In this document: positions 6,964 to 12,955 of the stretch, one piece after another
How the letters are laid out: the number at the start of each line of letters is the position of its first letter
Numbering within the stretch: position 1 is the stretch's first letter
Origin: DASQHY01 sp035602605
GTDB lineage: Bacteria > Acidobacteriota > Terriglobia > Acidiferrales > UBA7541
Reading direction: 5' to 3'
NCBI GenBank assembly: GCA_035602605.1
Contig: DATNLZ010000013.1
Location: 1 to 20,766 of the forward strand
Length of the DNA: 20,766 nt
Translations under genes and position numbers: made by a program
The notes under the pieces: model-generated
The model's input: only the letters and a program-made list of their open reading frames with translations
Database searches by the model: none
Told to the model about the DNA's origin: nothing

Positions 6964-7311
6964 ATGAAATTCCAAGTCGTTCTGCAGTGGCCTGCATCGT
7001 CGGTAAACGATTTCGACCGAATGGTTGAGATTGAACACTTATTAGTTGAAAAGCTAGGCGAGCAAGTCGAAGTGGACAGACACGATTTTGGGTCAGGAGA
7101 AATGAATATCTTCCTCCACACGAATGACCCGCGTCGCGCCTTTGAGCAGATACGGAGGGGAATCGCCTACCGGGAGGTCGATGAACTGAATACAACATGC
7201 TCCCGGCACCGCCGATCTCTCCTTCACCGGCCAGAGTCAGGACACAGTTTCGGGCGACTACGACTTCCTCGCTCGCGAGTACAGCATTCAGGGACGCTGG
7301 CCTTCGCCTGA
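6964..7311 (+). pseudogene. Small hypothetical protein gene, 3' end replaced by foreign sequence
   Basis: From the ATG at 6964 the product begins 'MKFQVVLQWPASSVNDFDR' and continues with 'VEVDRHDFGSGEMNIFLHT' and 'AFEQIRRGIAYREVDELN'. That is a compact alpha/beta pattern that I recognise only as an uncharacterised small family of roughly 110-130 residues. After about 'AYREVDELN' (near 7187) the translation becomes Arg/Ser/His-rich and the DNA instead encodes an RHS fragment in another frame. The last approximately 40 residues of the frame are therefore not native. A TTG at 6946 would extend the N-terminus by six residues. Function unknown. Confidence 0.5.
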
Positions 7312-7598
7312 CCCCCTTGGCTTAGCCGCAGATCTCTCCAATCCCCAGTCTTGGAACCGTTACGCCTACGTGACAAACAACCCGCTTGGCCGGGTCGATC
7401 CGCTCGGGCTTTGTGATGTCGTAATTGGAGGAATCACCCAGTCACCCGGAGGTGCTGACACTCGCGCTCAAACCCAATTTGCAAATGCTATCGGTGCTCA
7501 ACAAGCATTTAGTTCAATTCGGGGCTCATCGCGACCTCCAAGGTAGTCATATTGGAGGTCATATTGTTTATTTCTATAACGTTTTGGGTGAGCGATAG
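7190..7598 (+). pseudogene. RHS repeat-associated core, C-terminal fragment
   Basis: The frame from 7190 to the stop at 7544 has no start codon but clearly encodes the end of an RHS core: 'FTGQSQDTVSGDYDFLAREY', 'GRWPSPDPLGL', 'NPQSWNRYAYVTNNPLGRVD', then 'PLGL'. The following variable tip reads 'DVVIGGITQSPGGADTRAQ'. RHS proteins are large secreted polymorphic toxins or surface proteins, and only about 110 residues remain here. Around 7500 a second frame takes over with sensible sequence ('FGAHRDLQGSHIGGHIVYFY') up to the stop at 7596, which suggests a frameshift inside the tip. The missing body and the abrupt junction with the small gene upstream mark this as a rearrangement remnant. Confidence 0.75.
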
Positions 7599-7608
7599 GT
7601 GAACCACA

Positions 7609-7738
7609 CTCCCAACTGAGCTATCCGCCCGCGCGGAGTAACCGTTTCTGCCGCACATTTGAAGGCGTTTCAAAATTGACGGTATGCGCGTTCACCAGGT
7701 GCAGTGTTGCTTCCGGCAGTCGGAAGCAACAGTCTTAA
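7609..7738. repeat. Right part of the long repeat (copy C)
   Basis: It corresponds to 5571-5700 of the complete copy, beginning inside the D-loop of the tRNA-Val half. It carries the tRNA acceptor 5' strand (to 7630) and the 10-bp hairpin at 7706-7730. Its left boundary complements the right boundary of the copy at 9981-10384. Confidence 0.75.
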
Positions 7739-7803
7739 TAGACGTCAGTTTAACCTGTCCCTGGCGAATTGCTATTTCGCCCATGATTCCTCAGGATTCC
7801 CCA

Positions 7804-7896
7804 TCCTGCTACGCATTATCAGGTGCTCCTTTCTTCTTGAGGCCAACGCTCAAAACTTACCTCAGAAGGGGCGCACTCTTATAATGCGTAGCAGGA
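7804..7896. repeat. 16-bp perfect inverted repeat with 61-base spacer
   Basis: Bases 7804-7819 (TCCTGCTACGCATTAT) are the exact reverse complement of 7881-7896. The enclosed 61 bases have no gene. Total length and shape would suit a tiny non-autonomous element or the ends of a deleted one, or a long RNA hairpin. Confidence 0.55.
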
Positions 7897-8177
7897 CCGA
7901 AAATGCTATGGAATTGTTGGCAAAATAACAATTCGCCAGCCACAACTTACCGGGCACTATTCTGCGATTCCTGCGGAAAGAACTACAACACGGCAACGTG
8001 CGAATGGCGAAAGAGCCCGTGTTGGTTTAAGGAAGCCGCTTCTAGGTGTCGCCTGCGTTGTAACCACCGTGAACGCGGACTGGAACAAAGTCGGCGTTTT
8101 TTCATCCGACCGGCTAATCTCGATAGTGCCAATCAGATGTCAGGCCGGGTCACTGTGCCCTCTTAGACAGATTAATA

Positions 8178-8223
8178 CAACTCCAGCGGTCAACTCCAGC
8201 GGTCAACTCCAGCGGTCAACTCC
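8178..8223. repeat. 13-base tandem repeat, about 3.5 copies
   Basis: The unit CAACTCCAGCGGT is repeated three times without a change and then in part (CAACTCC). Thirteen is not a multiple of three, so it would shift any coding frame. It lies about 85 bases before the promoter of the TPR gene. Confidence 0.85.
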
Positions 8224-8307
8224 CGATAAGTCGATCAGGCATGTGGCCAAGTTTCCCGACATTTGCGCGCGAGATCGAGGCTACCCTGTTAACTTCATTC
8301 GGAAGCC

Positions 8308-8336
8308 TTGACGTGAACTGACTTGCGCCTTAGTAT
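8308..8336 (+). promoter_or_regulatory. Sigma70-type promoter of the TPR gene
   Basis: TTGACG (8308-8313) and TAGTAT (8331-8336) are separated by exactly 17 bases. Transcription would begin near 8343, giving a leader of about 27 bases that contains the AGGAG (8358-8362) seven bases before the ATG at 8370. Confidence 0.6.
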
Positions 8337-8369
8337 TACGCGAGACGTTGCTTTCCTAGGAGTAGACCT

Positions 8370-9608
8370 ATGAACCCTCGCTTGCGCGTTTTCGTCGAGC
8401 TGGCGTTGGCAACGGGTCTCCTAGTGCCAGTTGCTTCCGCACAGCAGCCAGCGCCACCTCCTACTCCAGCTCCCTCGCCTGCGCCTGGGCCTCCGCCATC
8501 CACGGCGCCAGGCCGTCCTGTAAATCCCAATCCCTCGCCCCCGATTTTGCAGCCACGTCCGCCGACCGACGATCTCGTGATGTTTCTCATGGGACGCGTT
8601 GCCACCGACGACGGCTCACCCATTCCCCACGATGTTGTGGTGGAGCGCGTGTGTAATGGCAGGGTGCGTCAACAGGTGCATGCAAGTCCTCGCGGCGACT
8701 TCAGCATGCAAATGGGATCGATGGCCGATTTTCCGCTTGATGCTAGCGGCGACTCTGCGCCTGACCGTGTTTCGCAATATGGCATGCCTGGCAGGGATCC
8801 GCAGATGGGGATTCCGCGACGCGAGTTGATGAATTGCGAGATACGGGCCTCTGTTGCTGGTTTTCGCTCAAGTTTCGCAAGCCTGGTGCAATTCCAGCCT
8901 TCCGCCGGCAGCATTAACGTAGGCTCGATTATGGTGCAGAGAGGCGCAAAGATTGAAGGGACGACAGTAAGCGCCACCAGCTACCAAGCTCCGAAAGACG
9001 CCAGAAAAGCTTATGAGAAAGGCCTCGAAGCCGAGAAGAAGGGCAAACTTCCCGACGCACGCGGTTACTTTGAAAAGGCAGTGGCGATCTATCCCAAGCA
9101 CGCGAACGCTTGGTTTCAGCTAGGCGCTGTCTTACAAAAGCAAAACCAAAAGGATGAGGCTCACACGGCGTATACCAAGGCCACTACTGCGGATGACAAA
9201 TTCCTGCCGCCTTATTTTTCGCTCGCGTTATTGGCCGGCGAGGCGGAAAACTGGACAGAGCTGGCTAATCTTAGCAGTCACATCTTGGATAGCGATCCAT
9301 TGAATTACCCCGACGCCTATTTCTTGAACTCGGTCGCAAATTACAACCTCAAAAAGATCGAAGACGCCAAAAAGAGCGGGCTCCAGGCGGAGCGGCTTGA
9401 CCAGCGCCATCGTTTTCCGCAAGTGCACCTGTTACTGGCTGAAATTTTTACTCAGAAAAATGACTACGCCACCGCCATCACAGAAATGCAAACATATTTG
9501 AGGGTGGCCCCACAGGCAAAGAACGCAGATCAGGTCAGGGAACGAATGGCACAATTGGAGAAGCTGAACCCCTCCACATCTATCCCCGAGAAACCCGCTC
9601 CGAAATAA
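8370..9608 (+). CDS. Secreted Pro-rich protein with carboxypeptidase-regulatory-like domain and TPR repeats
   Basis: The start is fixed by AGGAG seven bases upstream. The 412-residue protein has a signal peptide (about 1-24, ending 'VPVASA'), a Pro/Ala-rich linker (about 25-65), then a beta-sandwich resembling carboxypeptidase regulatory domains ('GRVATDDGSPIPHDVVVERV' through about residue 190). Several TPR repeats follow from about 205 to 400 ('AYEKGLEAEKKGKLPDARGY', 'AWFQLGAVLQKQNQKDEA', and more). Domain combinations like this are common among exported proteins of Acidobacteriota, with a presumed scaffolding or envelope role; no enzymatic residues are apparent. It is the only clearly intact gene in the rearranged middle region and has its own promoter, so it stands as a single transcription unit. 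Confidence 0.8.
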   Translation: MNPRLRVFVELALATGLLVPVASAQQPAPPPTPAPSPAPGPPPSTAPGRPVNPNPSPPILQPRPPTDDLVMFLMGRVATDDGSPIPHDVVVERVCNGRVRQQVHASPRGDFSMQMGSMADFPLDASGDSAPDRVSQYGMPGRDPQMGIPRRELMNCEIRASVAGFRSSFASLVQFQPSAGSINVGSIMVQRGAKIEGTTVSATSYQAPKDARKAYEKGLEAEKKGKLPDARGYFEKAVAIYPKHANAWFQLGAVLQKQNQKDEAHTAYTKATTADDKFLPPYFSLALLAGEAENWTELANLSSHILDSDPLNYPDAYFLNSVANYNLKKIEDAKKSGLQAERLDQRHRFPQVHLLLAEIFTQKNDYATAITEMQTYLRVAPQAKNADQVRERMAQLEKLNPSTSIPEKPAPK

Positions 9609-9696
9609 GTATCGGCAAATTGGCTCGCAGCGCATAGCCTGAGAGGTTGCCCTTAATTCCAAATGACTCCCTCAACCGTCCACGAAGTTCTCGCGG

Positions 9697-9702
9697 TATA
9701 AT
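9697..9702 (+). promoter_or_regulatory. -10 box (TATAAT) upstream of the kinase stub
   Basis: A consensus TATAAT ends 11 bases before the ATG at 9714, so any transcript would start only a few bases before the start codon and be nearly leaderless. No good -35 box is visible 17 bases upstream. Confidence 0.4.
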
Positions 9703-9713
9703 CGCGGCCAATC

Positions 9714-9824
9714 ATGGCACTGGCCCCGGCGACTCGACTTGGACCTTATGAGATCCTTGCACTGCTCGGTGCGGGCGGGATGGGAGAGGTATACAAGGCA
9801 CGCGATACGCGTCTCGATCTGTGA
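9714..9824 (+). pseudogene. 5' stub of a PknB-type Ser/Thr protein kinase gene
   Basis: The frame encodes 36 residues: 'MALAPATRLGPYEILALLG' then 'AGGMGEVYKARDTRLD' and a stop. This is the N-terminus of bacterial Hanks-type kinases with the glycine-rich ATP loop (GAGGMGEVY). The frame ends just before the position where 'VAIK', with the catalytic Lys, would follow. Sequence after 9822 has no kinase match, and the body of the gene is not elsewhere in the window. The cut lies about 160 bases before the left part of the long repeat, so insertion or deletion by the mobile DNA is the likely cause. Confidence 0.8.
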
Positions 9825-9980
9825 TACGCAAAAACTCCATCCAGCGGTTTGCGCCCTCAGTTTCGGCTTCTTGAATGCCCGTGAGCCGGCGATAGCATTG
9901 CTGGGCTTTAGCTATCATTCACGTCCATCGCGTTGTGAAGAGGACTTGCACCTCCAAGCTGTCGATCATTCTCGGGACAC
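9825..9980. other. Unassigned DNA between kinase stub and repeat B
   Basis: About 155 bases join the broken kinase gene to the long repeat. Neither strand shows a recognisable product, and I found no copy of this stretch next to repeat A. Confidence 0.3.
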
Positions 9981-10384
9981 CAAAACGGCCCGGAAGCTCT
10001 GTCGAATTTCCGGGCCGTCGTATTTTCAGGGTTTTGAATTACGCCGCGAGTCGCTTTGCCGATTGCAGAAAAGCAAGCCGAGATCGTTCTTCCGGTCGCG
10101 CTCGAATCAAGTTCATTTTTCGGAGTGTTTGTCCAAACTTGGACAACGTATCCTTATTATTATCTGTAGCCCAATGAGTAGCCCAACTAGCAGAGGGGTT
10201 TGCACTCTTAAGAGACGCCGATTCAACGGCTTAGGTGAGATGACGACGTGCTTGCAAAGCAGATGCTCTCCCAGCTGAGCTACACGCCCATCCTTGTAAT
10301 CATTTTATTCTAAACCACTTTCGAGCGCAGCGCACTCCCATTCACACAAAAACAGAGCACTTTCTGTCTAGGCAGGTGCTCTCC
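9981..10384. repeat. Left part of the long repeat (copy B)
   Basis: It matches 5174-5574 with about 20 substitutions and one 3-base insertion near 10160 (my count). It keeps the palindrome (10129-10146), the paired GTAGCCCAA repeats, the tRNA-Ala half and the first bases of the tRNA-Val half (10364-10384). It stops within the tRNA-Val D-arm, 31 bases before the stop of the next minus-strand gene. Confidence 0.8.
10252..10289 (-). pseudogene. tRNA-Ala (TGC) 5' half, second copy
   Basis: It has the same 5' half as at 5442-5479, with one change in the anticodon stem (CTGC preceded by AT). Here three anticodon-stem pairs (TGC with GCA) can form, so this copy is one step closer to an intact tRNA, but the T-arm and acceptor 3' strand are again missing. 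Confidence 0.6.
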
Positions 10385-10415
10385 GAGCCTCGAAGAAAAA
10401 AATTGGACGCTGCGG

Positions 10416-11171
10416 TTATTTCCTCAAAGTGAACAGCAGTCCGCTCCACGTCTTGTTCACCGAACAAATTCTATAGGGGACTAACCCCACCGCCTCGGCG
10501 GATTCGCGGATGAACAGTTGAGTGATTCCGCTGTCCCGGTGCTTGCTCGCCGCTTGCCGCTTGGGATAGATCAGGCACAGCCGACTTCCTGCGGCGGCTA
10601 GCTTGCGCATACGCGGGAGCTCGGCAAGGTACGCCTCAGGATCGCGGACAAACAAAAGCGTGACTGGAAGCGTTTCTTCCGAGCCTTCTTCCAGCGACGC
10701 ATCGGGCGGAAGGGGGCCCACCAACTTGGCATAGCCCGGCGGTGCATCGATCACCGCGACGCGTGACCCGTCTCGGATGCCGAGCTTTTGTGCTGTTGTG
10801 CGATTCCCATAGCCCAAGGCCGGGCTTGCCAGCGGCTTGGCCCTCTTGAGCGCGCCTGCCAGCTTCGCGCGAGAGGTGTAGATGGCATCCGGCAGCTGCG
10901 CGCGAATCCTCTGGACTTTCTCGGGATCGCCGTCCACAAACACGATGGGAATGCTTCGGATCGCCTCCTGCGAGCGCATCCACATCGCCAGATGCCGGCC
11001 GCGCGAGGGCAAGCGCGCCAGGGCGATCAGCACCGCCTGGGGAGGGGACTCGCGTAGCGAGCGGACAGGAATCGTGTCGCTGCACGCAACCGTGTAGCCA
11101 CTAGCGCGAAGCCGCTCGATCAACCGCTTGGCTACTCCGGCTTCTGCGTTCAGCAGTTGGACGTGTGGCAT
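10416..11171 (-). CDS. Pseudo-receiver domain fused to a DUF3052-like domain
   Basis: The 251-residue product has two parts. Residues 1-110 look like a response-regulator receiver ('HVQLLNAEAGVAKRLIERL', 'SIPIVFVDGDPEKVQRI'), but the strand that should end in the phosphorylated Asp reads 'AVLIALARLPS', so phosphorylation is unlikely. Residues about 123-251 match the DUF3052 pattern: 'TAQKLGIRDGSRVAVIDAPP', 'GPLPPD', 'LFVRDPEAY', 'LCLIYPK', 'GLVPYRICSVNKTWSGLLF'. That domain is uncharacterised. No transmembrane segment is visible, so it is probably cytoplasmic. The gene ends 31 bases from repeat B and has no strong Shine-Dalgarno sequence. It appears to stand alone; the next minus-strand gene upstream ends 162 bases away. 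Confidence 0.7.
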   Translation of the reverse strand: MPHVQLLNAEAGVAKRLIERLRASGYTVACSDTIPVRSLRESPPQAVLIALARLPSRGRHLAMWMRSQEAIRSIPIVFVDGDPEKVQRIRAQLPDAIYTSRAKLAGALKRAKPLASPALGYGNRTTAQKLGIRDGSRVAVIDAPPGYAKLVGPLPPDASLEEGSEETLPVTLLFVRDPEAYLAELPRMRKLAAAGSRLCLIYPKRQAASKHRDSGITQLFIRESAEAVGLVPYRICSVNKTWSGLLFTLRK

Positions 11172-11240
11172 AGGTCATTCGGCGGCTGTGGTTTGATAGA
11201 AAATCATCGCATCTCAACCTGCAAATTTCTAGCTTACGCT

Positions 11241-11256
11241 TGACCGACAGCGGTCA
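11241..11256. other. Small hairpin in the 162-base intergenic gap
   Basis: TGACCG and CGGTCA pair around ACAG. It lies downstream of the barrel gene and upstream of the DUF3052-like gene. No T tract follows on the minus strand, so a terminator or operator role is undecided. Confidence 0.25.
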
Positions 11257-11333
11257 GTGGCAGCTTCTATCCAAAGCTTCCAATGATGCCAGTCCGCTAT
11301 CTTGTATTCACAATCCAAACAGATTTAGCGGAA

Positions 11334-12296
11334 TTAGTGCGAGTGAGTGTGGGTCTGTGTGACGACCCGGTGGAGCTCTTGAGATGCGACTTGGGACTCG
11401 GCTCGACGAGAGCGGAAATTCCAATTCACTCCCACTGACAGGCCACGTTGCAAGGCGTGACCGTTCTCGCCCCACACCGTGGTCACCACCGAGGCAAACA
11501 CATCCACCGATTTGCTAACAGCGACACTCACTCCACCGCCCAGATTGAGGAAATTGACACGGAGAGTTTGGTCGTGATGACGCCAGCGATAGTCAGTCCG
11601 CGAGGGGAAATCTTGCGGAGAATTGAGGCCGTCGTGAGAAACCTGAAATCCTTCCAGGGCCCGGATGGCCAAGCGTCTAGTGACGAAATACCCAAACTCT
11701 GAATCAAAATTGCTGTGGTTGGGCCGAACGCCGTCTACTCTTTTTGTTATGCCATAGGAATAACGTACTTGGAAATAGGCCTTCGGGAGGCGCGGAGCCA
11801 ATTGTCGCCCAACGTATGCGCCCAGTCGCAACTCTGGTACACGGTTGCCCACGGCCGAATGGGCGAAGAACTCGTAACCATGGCTGGGGACCACTCCGGC
11901 GATGAATGGAGTGATAGCAAACCCGTGCGCGCCAAAACTATAGCGGAGGCCTATCCCGAAGTCCTGAAAGGTACTGTGATAATCTCCATTATCAATGGGA
12001 AGCTGGTGCGGCTTGTCACCGTGGTAACTTGAAGCAATGTACGGAAGGCTGAGGTTCAATGCCAGGTTGCTGCGCAGACCATATTCCGCATACGTCAAGA
12101 CCCCGTGAGCCTGAACCTGTCCCCCATCGAACCTGCTGCCATCTCCGTTTAAATGATCTACGATCGCGACGTTTTGATAGACGACCGCAACCGAACCCTC
12201 ACCCTTTCGCGGGATCCATGCCTGACCGCACATTAGATGCGCAGGGGCCAAATACAAGAGTAAGGTCCACGCCGTAAGAACCCCGACCCGACACAA
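11334..12296 (-). CDS. Outer-membrane beta-barrel protein
   Basis: The 320-residue frame starts at a TTG with AAGGAAGGA about seven bases upstream. An N-terminal signal peptide (about 1-25, Leu-rich, ending near 'CGQA') is followed by alternating amphipathic strands rich in Tyr, Gly and aromatic residues ('LALNLSLPYIASSY', 'DFGIGLRYSFGAHGFAITPF', 'LGAYVGRQLAPRL', 'AYFQVRYSYGI'). This is the composition of transporter-like barrels often grouped with the 'MetA-pathway of phenol degradation' family. The C-terminus ends in a His-rich 'QTHTHSH' rather than in an aromatic residue. It starts 30 bases after the stop of the receiver-like gene on the same strand, so the two probably form an operon. Its cargo cannot be inferred; the His tail may bind metal. 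Confidence 0.7.
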   Translation of the reverse strand: MCRVGVLTAWTLLLYLAPAHLMCGQAWIPRKGEGSVAVVYQNVAIVDHLNGDGSRFDGGQVQAHGVLTYAEYGLRSNLALNLSLPYIASSYHGDKPHQLPIDNGDYHSTFQDFGIGLRYSFGAHGFAITPFIAGVVPSHGYEFFAHSAVGNRVPELRLGAYVGRQLAPRLPKAYFQVRYSYGITKRVDGVRPNHSNFDSEFGYFVTRRLAIRALEGFQVSHDGLNSPQDFPSRTDYRWRHHDQTLRVNFLNLGGGVSVAVSKSVDVFASVVTTVWGENGHALQRGLSVGVNWNFRSRRAESQVASQELHRVVTQTHTHSH

Positions 12297-12326
12297 AGGG
12301 GTGTCCTTCCTTTGAACCCGGGCGGC

Positions 12327-12836
12327 TTATGACTTCTGCCGCTTGAGCTTCAATTTCATCGCCTTGTCGATGGCAGAAACATAATTGCCGACCTTACCCG
12401 GGCTTACAAGGACGTACGCGTATTGCATTGAATGTGGCGCGGAATCCTGTTTCCATCCCTTATAGACTACCGGCACCACCAGGGGCTTGGTTGACATCGA
12501 ACCAATTCTTTGCTCAATTGCGGGAACATCCTCAACGTCGGCCAAAAGGAGGTCGTACGCGGCCGAGTTCAATGTGTCGGCGACCTCGTCGATATTCTGA
12601 ACCGTGCGAATCTTATGACCTGCCTGCTCCAAAGCTGGCTGTGAGTCTGCGGCAATGGTTGCGGCTCGAGAATTCGGCCGCACGAACATCAAGACTGACG
12701 CCGGATGTGCCGAAACGGAGCGCTCAAATCTAAGGCCACGACTCAGCAGAAGCAGCTTATCGCCACACGCGTTAGCGTTACCTGATACGAAAAAGGCTAT
12801 CAGGCAGATGCCGGTTATCAGGGCAAACGTTCGCAT
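12327..12836 (-). CDS. Exported receiver-like protein of unknown function
   Basis: The start at 12836 is preferred over the longer frame to 12929 because GAGGA lies four bases upstream and a signal peptide follows directly ('MRTFALITGICLIAFFVSG', cleavage near 'ANA'). The mature part opens 'CGDKLLLLSRGLRFERS', then shows an order of strands like a CheY fold: 'ASVLMFVRP', 'YDLLLAD' with an Asp at residue 100 where receivers are phosphorylated, 'PLVVPVVYKG', and 'YVLVSPGKVGNYVSAIDKAM' with a Lys near the conserved position. The acidic pair normally found at strand one is missing. An exported receiver fold would not meet ATP-dependent kinases, so a binding role is more likely. First gene of the unit with the barrel. 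Confidence 0.6.
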   Translation of the reverse strand: MRTFALITGICLIAFFVSGNANACGDKLLLLSRGLRFERSVSAHPASVLMFVRPNSRAATIAADSQPALEQAGHKIRTVQNIDEVADTLNSAAYDLLLADVEDVPAIEQRIGSMSTKPLVVPVVYKGWKQDSAPHSMQYAYVLVSPGKVGNYVSAIDKAMKLKLKRQKS

Positions 12837-12955
12837 CGCATCCTCACGAGAAAAACGGGGGGTCAATGTGGGCAGCCTAGGCTCTAATCGGATCGAAGTC
12901 AAGGTTTTTAAAACCGACCGGGTGCGCAAGGTTATCGATAAAATAAGTTGTCTGA

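Larger units (their letters stand above)
7739..8307. other. Stretch without a supported gene, holding inverted and tandem repeats
   Basis: Several + strand frames (around 7684-8311) are open, but they overlap one another, lack ribosome sites and show no recognisable domain. The region carries a 16-bp inverted repeat (7804-7896) and a 13-base tandem repeat (8178-8223). Its right end leads into the promoter of the TPR gene. Confidence 0.4.

Noticed and set aside
8178..8223. CRISPR array
   Set aside because: The repeats are 13 bases, directly adjacent and without spacers.
7903..8311. Cys-containing + frames (87 and 80 residues), briefly considered a small zinc-binding protein
   Set aside because: The frames overlap each other, run through the tandem repeat and lack ribosome sites or a recognisable motif.
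9739..10278. 179-residue + frame
   Set aside because: It crosses the kinase stub, unassigned DNA and repeat B including the tRNA-Ala half; its end is the same translation found in repeat A.
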